Shown here: in pieces, positions 1-5,143 of the stretch
Position numbering within the stretch: the first letter of the stretch is position 1
How the letters are laid out: every line of letters starts with the position of its first letter
Source: Dehalococcoidales bacterium
GTDB taxonomy: Bacteria > Chloroflexota > Dehalococcoidia > Dehalococcoidales > UBA3254
DNA: 5,143 nt
Assembly: GCA_028718465.1 (NCBI GenBank)
Contig: JAQULX010000257.1
Coordinates: 1 to 5,143, forward strand
Direction of reading: 5' to 3'
Notes under the pieces: generated by a model
What the model saw: the letters and a program-made list of their open reading frames with translations, nothing else
Database searches by the model: none
Told to the model about the DNA's origin: nothing
Program-made: the position numbers and the translations under genes

Positions 1-39
1 GGGATCAAAATTGACCCACCATACTTCACACCGTTTCAT
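1..39 (-). CDS. MazF/PemK-like toxin, N-terminal fragment (runs off left edge)
   Basis: Only the first 13 codons are in the window; the gene continues past position 1. On the minus strand an ATG at 39-37 opens a frame reading MKRCEVWWVNFDP. The pattern of a basic start followed by E-V-W-W-V-N-F-D-P is the characteristic first beta strand of MazF/PemK-family endoribonuclease toxins, which cut mRNA and are neutralised by a small partner antitoxin. The frame starts inside the last codons of the antitoxin gene (14 nt overlap), the gene order and tight coupling usual for such modules. The Cys at residue 4, where Gly is common, is a minor oddity. Family assignment rests on a short motif plus context; toxin activity and completeness cannot be judged from this window. 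Confidence 0.72.
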   Translation of the reverse strand, partial: MKRCEVWWVNFDP

Positions 40-256
40 GGGCTAAGTCCTTGAATGTAGCCTCCGCCCACTCCGCAGCTTCTTTTTCCCGCTCTTCATC
101 CCGGGCCATTTCAGCGTAAGCTGATTCCAGGTTAGGGTGGATAACATGAGGCCTGACCAATTCCTCAATGAACTTACTTATTTTTCGCGGTCCTATGTTC
201 TCGCGGAGGCCGTCGTAGACCGCCTCATCAATTGTGATGGTTAATTTTTTCTGCAT
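26..256 (-). CDS. Type II antitoxin, ribbon-helix-helix-like, partner of MazF-like toxin
   Basis: A 76-residue acidic protein with the layout of a MazF-partner antitoxin. Residues 2-8 (QKKLTIT) can form the DNA-contacting beta strand, residues 10-18 and 24-35 form two helices around the turn G-P-R-K, and residues 43-76 are a charged tail rich in Glu and Ala of the kind that wraps around the toxin. The role would be to bind and silence the toxin and, through the N-terminal fold, to repress the shared promoter. The start ATG (256-254) has an AAGGAG site 7 nt upstream, at 264-269. The gene is followed by the overlapping toxin start at 39. The ribbon-helix-helix assignment is from pattern and length, not from a database match; an unrelated small DNA-binding fold is possible, but the antitoxin role is well supported by context. 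Confidence 0.8.
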   Translation of the reverse strand: MQKKLTITIDEAVYDGLRENIGPRKISKFIEELVRPHVIHPNLESAYAEMARDEEREKEAAEWAEATFKDLAHETV

Positions 257-270
257 CTTAAGACTCCTTA

Positions 271-303
271 TACGTGTATTATACGTGTAATAAAATTACG
301 TGT
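271..303. promoter_or_regulatory. Candidate operator: three TACGTGT repeats over the promoter
   Basis: The heptamer TACGTGT occurs at 271-277, 282-288 and 297-303; the first two copies extend to TACGTGTA. The copies start 11 and 15 nt apart. The third overlaps the -35 element, the second overlaps the -10, and the first lies at the expected transcription start. This is where an antitoxin dimer array would block RNA polymerase. The repeats are seen directly; binding by the antitoxin is inferred from how these modules are normally controlled. Confidence 0.6.
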
Positions 304-306
304 CAA
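278..306 (-). promoter_or_regulatory. Consensus sigma70 promoter of the toxin-antitoxin module
   Basis: On the minus strand, TTGACA (306-301) and TATAAT (283-278) are separated by exactly 17 nt, a perfect match to the vegetative consensus at both elements. Transcription would start near 271, giving a leader of only about 15 nt that begins almost at the AAGGAG ribosome binding site. Such a strong core promoter in front of a toxin module is normally held down by autorepression. Confidence 0.8.
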
Positions 307-486
307 CATACTTAACTAACTGGCTGAAGCCAGCCTGCTTCGGGGACCGGAGAGCCCTCCAGGACACCCGAACAGTACCTGCCCGCAATGACGGACTTGA
401 GCTTGAAATAAAAAGTTGTAAGTAGTAATTTTAATCTAGTCTTTGGTTTCCGGTTAATATTGAATAGCCAATTACTGCATTGACTC
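307..486. other. Intergenic region, no gene seen
   Basis: The stretch between the toxin-antitoxin promoter and the MmgE/PrpD pseudogene holds no convincing gene. A short hairpin (CTGGC, loop, GCCAG; 320-333) lies just upstream of the module's -35 and could be a weak terminator or chance. The part from about 403 to 480 is A+T rich and probably contained the promoter of the downstream gene; TTGAAA at 403-408 is a possible -35 but lacks a good -10 at normal spacing. Confidence 0.5.
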
Positions 487-492
487 AAGGAG
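487..492 (+). promoter_or_regulatory. Ribosome binding site fixing the MmgE/PrpD start
   Basis: AAGGAG lies 8 nt before the ATG at 501. It is inside the frame if the upstream TTG at 480 is used, so 501 is the natural start. Confidence 0.7.
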
Positions 493-500
493 AACACAGC

Positions 501-1883
501 ATGTTCACCGGAAAGCTGGCGCAGTTCATCTCTCAGACCACCTGTGCCGGTCTGCCGGAAGAGGTAGTGGCCGCAGCCAGGAAGGCGATTCTGGACCATA
601 TCGGCGTAGCCATGGCGGGCAGCCATGAGCCCTCCGGCCGTATAATCAGCCAGGGGTGGCACAGGAAACCCAATCGCCGCGGGAAGCCACGGTCATCGGA
701 CACAGGTACAAGACCAACTGCGCTCTGGCTGCTCTGGTCAACGGCACGGCGGCGCATGCTCTGGACTATGATGACTGTCTGGACTTCCCTGATGTAGGGC
801 TGGCTCATCCCACCACCAGTATATTCCCCGCCGCCCTGGCGGTGAGCGAGAAACTGCATATCAGCGGTCAGGACCTGATTACAGCCTGCTGTCTGGGAAT
901 CGAAGCTTATGCTAAAATCGGGCTGATGAGCAGAGATGCCTTCCGGGGAGGCCGGCGCTGGGAGTGGACCGGAGTGCTGGGCGCCATGGGGTCCGCCGCA
1001 GCAGTCGCTAACTTGCTGAAACTGGATGCATCAAGGACCAACATGTGCCTGGGAATCGAGGCCTCGTTGGCCTGCGGAATGATCCGCAACTTCGGCAGCA
1101 TGGCCGGCCACCTGCATGCCGGCAACGCGGCCCGGAATGGCATCGAAGCCGGCTTTCTGGCACAAAAAGGCCACCGCCCACGAGGATATCATCGAAGCCC
1201 ATTACAGCTATTACAATACCTTCACCGGTAATCAAGAGATGCTCTCAAAAGACATACAGGCAGCACACTCTCAGGCTTTAGGCCGTCCCTGGAATCTCGT
1301 CAAGCCGGGGCTTATGTTCAAAGCCTACCCCTGAGCCCATATCAGCGCTTTCGGAGTCACTGCCGGGCTGGAGTTAAGAAAAGAGCATGACATCGACTGG
1401 CGGCAAATCTCGGAAATCGAGCTTCGCATCCCCACTATTATCGATAAGATGGTGCATTACAACGACCCAACAACCGGCATTGAGGCCAAGTTCAGCCCCG
1501 GTTACTGTCTGTGCCGGGCCCTTATAGAAGGAGAAATCAAGACCAGTCATTTCGCCGATGAAAATATCAATGACCCCGCAACCCGTCAACTAATGCATGT
1601 GATAAGGTTGGTGGTTACAGAGCAGGACCTCCAGGTGGGGTCGTTCGGCTATCAGGAGGTGGTCCTGAAAATGAAGGACGGCATGGTGTACAGTTGTAAA
1701 GTGGATCACGCCAAAGGCTAACCGCAAAACCCGCAGACCGGCGAGGAATTTACCGGGAAATCCCTGAGTTGCGCGGAATACGCTCACTATGACCGGGAAA
1801 CAGCTTTACAGATACAGGAGATGGTGACAGGGCTGGAAAGACTGACGGATGTTTCCGACTTAACGGGCTTATTAGGCAAATGA
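501..1883 (+). pseudogene. MmgE/PrpD-family protein, disrupted by two frameshifts and two stops
   Basis: Conceptual repair gives about 460 residues, the normal length for MmgE/PrpD proteins (2-methylcitrate dehydratase, aconitate decarboxylase and related enzymes that eliminate water or CO2 from organic acids). Recognisable blocks in order are the helical N-terminus with A-R-K-A-I-L-D-H-I-G-V-A-M-A-G-S, E-A-T-V-I-G-H, the signature A-H-A-L-D-Y-D-D (near 751-774), F-G-S-M-A-G-H-L-H-A-G (1091-1123), K-A-Y-P (1320-1331) and the C-terminal domain from 1335. Lesions: loss of one G in the G run at 653-656; a gain of one base (or loss of two) at the A5GG stretch 1164-1170; TGA at 1332-1334; TAA at 1719-1721. 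Translation from 501 would stop at 797, so no useful enzyme is expected. All segments are still easily recognised, suggesting recent decay. Assembly error could explain the indels but hardly all four. The exact substrate is unknown. Confidence 0.85.
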
Positions 1884-2192
1884 TTATCAGATTGACTCGT
1901 TACTTTATAAATCAATGGTGTCTTTTCGCAACTGCCTGAGCAGCCTGTTCACCGATTTCATACGCCGGCAAGCTGATATTCTCCCTGTATCCGGTGCAGC
2001 CCTTTCCCTTCCCTTTTCTCTCATTCCTTGCTTCGCCGCGCGGAGGTAAAGAATGTTCCTCCGTCACGACAACCCGCCGGATTCAGGAGAAAGCCGGAAT
2101 GGGCTTGATTTAATAAAAAGGCCGCATACTTTGACTGTCAGCCGGCTTTTATAGATAATTGGGATACACCTTTATTTATAAAAGGAGGCGAT
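1884..2192. other. Non-coding region between pseudogene and FAH gene
   Basis: This 309-nt gap holds no gene I can support. It contains a pyrimidine-rich tract (about 1999-2028), a perfect 6-bp hairpin CGGAGG/CCTCCG (2041-2046 with 2058-2063), and the 8-mer AAAGCCGG (2090-2097) whose complement CCGGCTTT recurs at 2142-2149. An imperfect stem, AAAAG-g-CCG with CGG-CTTTT (about 2115-2150), ends in a short T run and could be a weak terminator, although it also overlaps the promoter proposed for the next gene. Confidence 0.5.
2131..2159 (+). promoter_or_regulatory. Probable sigma70 promoter of the FAH-RidA unit
   Basis: TTGACT (2131-2136) and GATAAT (2154-2159) are spaced by 17 nt, each one mismatch from consensus. 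Transcription would begin near 2166, leaving a leader of about 27 nt that carries the ribosome binding site. A small perfect dyad, TGAC-T-GTCA (2132-2140), overlaps the -35, and AGCCGGCT (2140-2147) is an adjacent palindrome; either could be bound by a regulator, but this is speculative. Confidence 0.55.
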
Positions 2193-2972
2193 ATGCGCAT
2201 TGTCCGTTTCTCCGCGGAGAACACCACCGAATACGGAATAGTCCAGAACAATCTGGTACAGAAGCTTGAGACAGACCCTTTTCAGATGCTCGAGTCCGGC
2301 GCTGAGATAGAGTCCGCCGGCCGGATATATCCCCTGGAAAAGGTCAGGCTGCTGGCGCCCTGCTTGCCCTCCAAGGTAATTTGCCTGGGCGTAAATTATC
2401 GTCCTCACGCACAGGAGATGGCCCATAACTTGCCGACCAGTCCCCTGATCTTTTTAAAGCCGCCGACAGCGGTCATCGGGCCGGATGAGCCGATAGTTCT
2501 GCCCCGCAACTGGAAAAGAGTTGATTATGAGTGCGAGCTGGGAGTGGTGATCGGCAAAAAAGCTAAATATGTGCCTGAAGAAGAAGCCCGCAAATACGTG
2601 CTGGGTTATACCTGTTTCAATGACGTTACCGAACGCCAGCTTCAGAAAGAGGACGGACAGTGGACGCGGGCCAAGGGATTCGATACTTTCGCTCCGGTAG
2701 GCCCCTGGATTGAGACCTCGGTAGCGCCGGATGACCTGAAGCTGGAAACGTATCTCAATGGCGAATTGCGCCAGTCCGGGCGTACCAGCGAGCTTATTTT
2801 TGGAATTTCCCGGCTGATCAGTTTCATCTCCGGGATTATGACTTTGTTGCCGGGAGATATCATCGCCACCGGCACGCCCGCCGGCATCGCTCCCATGCAG
2901 CCCGGGGATGTGGTCGAAATCAAGATTGAGAATATCGGCGTTTTGAGAAATACGGTGGCAGCGCCGGATTAG
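2193..2972 (+). CDS. Fumarylacetoacetate hydrolase (FAH) family protein
   Basis: An intact 259-residue cytosolic enzyme of the FAH superfamily, whose members hydrolyse, decarboxylate or isomerise acylpyruvate-like and dienoate compounds using a divalent metal. A short N-terminal domain (about 1-50) precedes the catalytic domain (about 58-257). Visible hallmarks are L-G-V-N-Y-R-P-H-A-Q-E (residues 65-75, with the likely catalytic His72 and Glu75), the metal ligands Glu113 and Glu115 in D-Y-E-C-E-L-G, Asp144 in F-N-D-V-T, K-G-F-D-T-F-A-P-V-G-P-W (161-172) and G-T-P-A-G-I (227-232). All key residues are present, so it should be active. The ATG is preceded by AAAGGAGG, with only 4 nt of spacing. 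Length fits the single-enzyme class (YcgM, HpaG-half, acylpyruvase) rather than eukaryotic FAH. Next to a RidA protein and a broken MmgE/PrpD gene it probably served organic-acid breakdown; the substrate cannot be told. Confidence 0.92.
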   Translation: MRIVRFSAENTTEYGIVQNNLVQKLETDPFQMLESGAEIESAGRIYPLEKVRLLAPCLPSKVICLGVNYRPHAQEMAHNLPTSPLIFLKPPTAVIGPDEPIVLPRNWKRVDYECELGVVIGKKAKYVPEEEARKYVLGYTCFNDVTERQLQKEDGQWTRAKGFDTFAPVGPWIETSVAPDDLKLETYLNGELRQSGRTSELIFGISRLISFISGIMTLLPGDIIATGTPAGIAPMQPGDVVEIKIENIGVLRNTVAAPD

Positions 2973-2986
2973 GCCGGGGTTGTTAA

Positions 2987-3028
2987 TTCAGAGTTTTTTG
3001 AGTTATAAATATAATGGGAGACTCTGAA
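2987..3028. repeat. 8-bp inverted repeat bracketing the RidA ribosome binding site
   Basis: TTCAGAGT (2987-2994) is the exact reverse complement of ACTCTGAA (3021-3028), separated by 26 nt. The right arm ends one base before the ATG at 3030, and GGGAG (3016-3020), the probable ribosome binding site, sits at the edge of the loop. In RNA this would form a hairpin next to the start codon; in DNA it could be an operator dyad. No T tail follows, so it is not a normal terminator. Confidence 0.5.
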
Positions 3029-3029
3029 G

Positions 3030-3437
3030 ATGAAAAAGAAGACTTATCCCGTTATTTATGCCGGAAAGAAGCAGCAGTTCGCCAGATCGGTCGTGGTTGG
3101 CGACCTGGTATTCCTTTCCGGTATGGGTGGCCGGTCTGCCGAGACCGGCGAAATCAACTCACCCGATCCGGCTGAGCAGACCAGGGTAGCCCTGGACAAG
3201 ATCCGTGCGGCATTGATTGAGGCCGGAACATCCATGGACAATATCGTGAAGACCACCGTCTATCTTAAACGCATCGAAGATTACAATATTTTCAGGCAGA
3301 CAGAGAAAGAATACTGGCAAAAATACGGACTGAGACTTCTGGAGGAACCCCCTGCCAGTACTTTGATACAGCCGGTTTCCATGAGCAAACCGGATATGCT
3401 GGTAGAAGTGGAGGTTATTGCCGTAATCCCGCGATAG
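3030..3437 (+). CDS. RidA (YjgF/YER057c/UK114) family protein lacking the catalytic Arg
   Basis: A complete 135-residue member of the Rid family, small trimeric cytosolic proteins; the best known, RidA, hydrolyses reactive enamine/imine intermediates to ketoacids and ammonia. Hallmarks are V-V-V-G-D-L-V-F-L-S-G (21-31), the helix with A-L-D-K-I-R-A-A-L-I-E-A-G (54-66), I-V-K-T-T-V-Y-L-K (72-80) and the C-terminal strand V-E-V-E-V-I-A-V (125-132). RidA deaminases have P-A-R-S/T here; this protein has P-A-S-T (108-111), so the arginine that binds the substrate carboxylate is replaced by serine. Known Rid subfamilies lack it and are not imine deaminases, so the activity is open. The start ATG follows GGGAG by 9 nt. 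It lies 57 nt after the FAH gene with no clear terminator between, so co-transcription is likely and it may act on a product of the same pathway. Confidence 0.92.
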   Translation: MKKKTYPVIYAGKKQQFARSVVVGDLVFLSGMGGRSAETGEINSPDPAEQTRVALDKIRAALIEAGTSMDNIVKTTVYLKRIEDYNIFRQTEKEYWQKYGLRLLEEPPASTLIQPVSMSKPDMLVEVEVIAVIPR

Positions 3438-3447
3438 GGCTTTCCCT

Positions 3448-3813
3448 TTACCGTTCTTCCAGAGCGTTCTCAAATACCTCGATCCGCCTCGGGCTGCCGG
3501 CAGCATCCATCTCCACGGCGACAAAGTCTATACACCAGGAATCCGGCAATTTATCATGGGTCTGCCGGTAAAAGTGGGCGGCTTTTTCCAGGTGTTCTAT
3601 CTTTCTTTCGCTAAGGGACTCCTCAGGGAGGCCGAAATCAAGATTGGACCTGGTACGGACTTCAATAAAGACCAGGCAATCACGCTGGCAGGCCACGATA
3701 TCGATCTCACCCCACCGGCAGCGATAGTTGGTCTCCAAAATGCGGTACCCCTTCTTTTTCAGAAAGTCTACCGCCATACTTTCACCAAGGTCGCCTTTAT
3801 TTTTCCGGTCCAT
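3448..3813 (-). CDS. yraN: YraN family (UPF0102) nuclease-like protein
   Basis: A complete 121-residue YraN/UPF0102 protein. It shows G-D-L-G-E-S-M-A (7-14), L-E-T-N-Y-R-C-R-W-G-E-I-D-I-V-A (26-41) and L-V-F-I-E-V-R-T-R (47-55). Asp38, Glu51 and Arg53 sit where PD-(D/E)XK-type nucleases have their acidic and basic catalytic residues; Arg rather than Lys at the last position occurs in other family members. The biochemical role of the family is poorly established, with DNA processing or repair suggested by fold and gene neighbourhood. Its ATG (3813-3811) lies inside the end of rnhB (17 nt overlap) and no good ribosome binding site is visible, so translation is probably coupled to rnhB. The stop codon faces that of the RidA gene across 10 nt. 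Confidence 0.93.
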   Translation of the reverse strand: MDRKNKGDLGESMAVDFLKKKGYRILETNYRCRWGEIDIVACQRDCLVFIEVRTRSNLDFGLPEESLSERKIEHLEKAAHFYRQTHDKLPDSWCIDFVAVEMDAAGSPRRIEVFENALEER

Positions 3814-4501
3814 AAGCAGTCAGAGTGGTGTTTATTCTGATATCATCGAAAGCCAGTTGCGCGATATTTTTTACCGGCTTGAATAAATGCCGGTGAACAG
3901 GTGAAGGGCCCAGTCTCCGCAAACAGGCCAGATGGTTTTCCGTACCATAACCCTTGTGCCGTGATAAACCGTAACCCGGATACTTCCTGTCCAAATCTGC
4001 CATCAAATGGTCCCGGAATACTTTGGCCACAATTGAAGCGCAGGCGATGGAAAAACACAGGGTATCGCCTTCCCGGACTCCTTTTTGTGGAAAGGGAAGG
4101 TTCTTAACGGTCATATAGTCTATCAGCACATAGTCCGGTCGGGGATGCAGCTTTTCGACGGCTATTTTCATAGCTGTTTGAACGGCCTGAGTCATCCCCA
4201 GACGGTCAATCAGGCAGGAATCGACCGTGCCGGTGCCGATGGATACGGCCGCTTCATGGATAAGTGGAGACAGGTATTCGCGCTTCTCAGGTGTCAACAG
4301 CTTGCTGTCTCTAACCTCCTTATACCACACCGGACGCCTGCCGAACGGCATGATCACCGCAGCGGCCACTACCGGACCGGCCAGACAACCCCGCCCAACC
4401 TCATCAACTCCTGCCACCAGACGACAGCCCTGTCTGGCGCAAAACTTCTCTTCGGTTAGTCCCGGACGCTGCTCTGCTTCTGTCTGTCTTTTACCTGACA
4501 T
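3797..4501 (-). CDS. rnhB: Ribonuclease HII
   Basis: A complete 234-residue type 2 ribonuclease H, which cuts the RNA strand of RNA-DNA hybrids and removes single ribonucleotides misplaced in DNA, with Mg or Mn. The signature V-A-G-V-D-E-V-G-R-G (29-38) supplies Asp33, Glu34 and the G-R-G loop. Other landmarks are D-S-K-L-L-T (65-70), Asp128 in V-L-I-D-Y, Asp146 in E-G-D, S-I-A-C-A-S-I-V-A-K-V-F-R-D (151-164) and H-K-G-Y-G (182-186) with the conserved Tyr185. All four acidic metal ligands are present. A polar N-terminal extension of about 27 residues precedes the core. The best Shine-Dalgarno sequence, GAGGAG (4522-4517), lies 15 nt from the ATG, longer than usual, and there is no other in-frame start between. 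The gene leads a probable two-gene operon with yraN, a pairing common in several bacterial phyla. Confidence 0.96.
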   Translation of the reverse strand: MSGKRQTEAEQRPGLTEEKFCARQGCRLVAGVDEVGRGCLAGPVVAAAVIMPFGRRPVWYKEVRDSKLLTPEKREYLSPLIHEAAVSIGTGTVDSCLIDRLGMTQAVQTAMKIAVEKLHPRPDYVLIDYMTVKNLPFPQKGVREGDTLCFSIACASIVAKVFRDHLMADLDRKYPGYGLSRHKGYGTENHLACLRRLGPSPVHRHLFKPVKNIAQLAFDDIRINTTLTAYGPEK

Positions 4502-4691
4502 TGCGAGGTGTACTTTCTCCTCTACGGCTATCTTCTTCTCTCTTACCTTTTATTCTGGAAGAGCTTTCCTTATTTTATTCCTAATTATAAAAGATTTGTA
4601 TCTCATTAACTAGACCGCCTCCAGAGATTACTGGTAATATAAGATATGGAATTGAGGAATAACAAGCCTTTCTGTTGGGAGGACGGAATAT
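4502..4691. promoter_or_regulatory. Divergent promoter region of rnhB and the membrane protein gene
   Basis: This A+T-rich gap separates two genes transcribed away from each other. For rnhB, a perfect TATAAT lies on the minus strand at 4589-4584, but the -35 at 17 nt (TAGTTA) is poor; the leader would be about 75 nt. For the plus-strand gene, TGGTAATAT (4632-4640) resembles an extended -10 without a clear -35. Both assignments are tentative. Confidence 0.35.
4677..4682 (+). promoter_or_regulatory. Ribosome binding site fixing a TTG start
   Basis: GGGAGG ends 9 nt before TTG at 4692. The frame has a stop (TGA at 4653-4655) shortly upstream and no ATG or GTG between, so TTG is the most likely initiator. 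Confidence 0.65.
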
Positions 4692-5143
4692 TTGATACAA
4701 CCTGAATTTGAACCTGCTGTGCCGGAAACTCCCAGACCAACACCCCGGGTCTGGGGACCCTGGGCGACTATCGGGCTGGGAGCAGCCGTATTTTTGGTTT
4801 ACTTCGCTGTCCAGTCCCTGATAGCCATATTTTTTATGGTATTCTCTGCCCTCGAAGAATTTCAGGCTAATCCCGGGCTTGACCTGTCCCGGTTTATTCA
4901 AAGCCTGACCACTAACGGGCTGCTGATATCCGTCTCCACAATAGCATCCGGGATCGCTGGCGCAGGTTTAATTGTACTATTCATAACAATCCGTAAAAAT
5001 ATCAGGATCGCGGATTACCTGGGATTGAAAACGATCAGTCCTAAGACCTTTTTGGTCTTGCTGGCGGTGATAGCCAGCCTGCTGGCAGCGTCTTTTGGTC
5101 TGGAACAGGTTATCGACTCGTCCGAGCAGAACTTTGACTTCAT
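4692..5143 (+). CDS. CPBP-like membrane protein, N-terminal part (runs off right edge)
   Basis: An open frame of 150 codons from a TTG start continues past the window. The protein begins with a Pro/Glu-rich cytosolic segment (2-20; P-E-T-P-R-P-T-P-R) followed by hydrophobic stretches at about 25-51, 77-100 and 118-138, so at least three membrane spans. The motif R-I-A-D-Y-L-G-L-K (105-113) just before a hydrophobic helix is typical of the N-terminal half of CPBP (CAAX protease and bacteriocin-processing, Abi) intramembrane metalloproteases, where a 'hhGL' segment introduces the next helix. The diagnostic catalytic motifs (EExxxR and the His motifs) would lie in the missing C-terminal half, so neither family nor activity can be confirmed here. 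It is transcribed divergently from rnhB and no functional link is evident. A different multi-span membrane protein remains possible. Confidence 0.68.
   Translation, partial: MIQPEFEPAVPETPRPTPRVWGPWATIGLGAAVFLVYFAVQSLIAIFFMVFSALEEFQANPGLDLSRFIQSLTTNGLLISVSTIASGIAGAGLIVLFITIRKNIRIADYLGLKTISPKTFLVLLAVIASLLAASFGLEQVIDSSEQNFDF

Noticed and set aside
653..656. Programmed ribosomal frameshift at the G run
   Set aside because: No strong slippery heptamer with a downstream stem is evident, and the other three lesions would still block the product.
312..662. Minus-strand 116-codon open frame
   Set aside because: About half lies antisense to the MmgE/PrpD N-terminus and the rest in the intergenic gap; no recognisable domain or ribosome binding site.
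1332..1334. In-frame TGA next to the K-A-Y-P motif of the MmgE/PrpD gene, where many relatives have Ser or Cys, read as a possible selenocysteine codon
   Set aside because: The same gene has two frameshifts and a TAA, no clear SECIS-like hairpin follows the TGA, and simple pseudogene decay explains all lesions.
1905..2024. Minus-strand 39-codon frame, rich in Arg and Lys, in the gap after the pseudogene
   Set aside because: The only Shine-Dalgarno-like sequence abuts the ATG with no spacing, and no family is recognised; its basic composition follows from the purine-rich strand.
3010..3015. TATAAT as a separate promoter for the RidA gene
   Set aside because: Transcription from it would start after the GGGAG ribosome binding site, and the -35 match (TTCAGA) is weak; co-transcription with the FAH gene is simpler.
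4227..4613. Plus-strand 128-codon open frame
   Set aside because: It is mostly antisense to rnhB, whose conserved catalytic motifs leave no doubt about the coding strand.
1..5143. CRISPR arrays, tRNA or rRNA genes, insertion sequences, attachment sites
   Set aside because: No regularly spaced repeats, cloverleaf-like segments, transposase frames or flanking terminal repeats were seen.

Overview
This is a bacterial window, about half G+C by eye, with strong Shine-Dalgarno sites and short gene spacing. It contains housekeeping genes, a small catabolic-looking cluster, one decaying gene and a toxin-antitoxin module cut by the left edge. The next-to-each-other rnhB and yraN genes and the mix of MmgE/PrpD, FAH and RidA families would suit an anaerobic Bacillota (Peptococcaceae-like) or Chloroflexota (Dehalococcoidia-like) genome. 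That placement is inference; no rRNA or other marker is present.

Layout. Positions 1-306 (minus strand) hold a type II toxin-antitoxin module. It has a ribbon-helix-helix-type antitoxin of 76 aa, whose 3' end overlaps the first codons of a MazF/PemK-like toxin that runs off the window. Upstream is a consensus sigma70 promoter overlaid by three TACGTGT repeats, a good candidate for an autoregulatory operator. Positions 501-1883 (plus) are an MmgE/PrpD-family gene of full family length, broken by two frameshifts and two in-frame stops. Positions 1884-2192 are non-coding and contain a plausible promoter for the next gene. Positions 2193-2972 encode an intact fumarylacetoacetate hydrolase (FAH)-family enzyme, followed after 57 nt by an intact RidA-family protein (3030-3437). 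The two are probably one transcription unit.

On the minus strand, converging with only 10 nt between stop codons, lie rnhB (ribonuclease HII, 3797-4501) and yraN (3448-3813), which overlap by 17 nt. From 4692 on the plus strand, a membrane protein starts at TTG and runs off the right edge. Its N-terminus resembles a CPBP (CAAX protease-like) intramembrane protease.

How the genes may work together. MmgE/PrpD, FAH and RidA proteins often act on organic acids, acylpyruvate-type compounds and reactive enamine or imine intermediates, so the plus-strand trio looks like the remains of a small carboxylic-acid degradation cluster whose first enzyme is being lost. The substrate cannot be read from the sequence. 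I did not find a clearly new system. The most useful second looks are the compact toxin-antitoxin promoter-operator, the fresh pseudogene beside two intact partners, the RidA protein lacking the usual catalytic arginine, and an inverted repeat that brackets its ribosome binding site.
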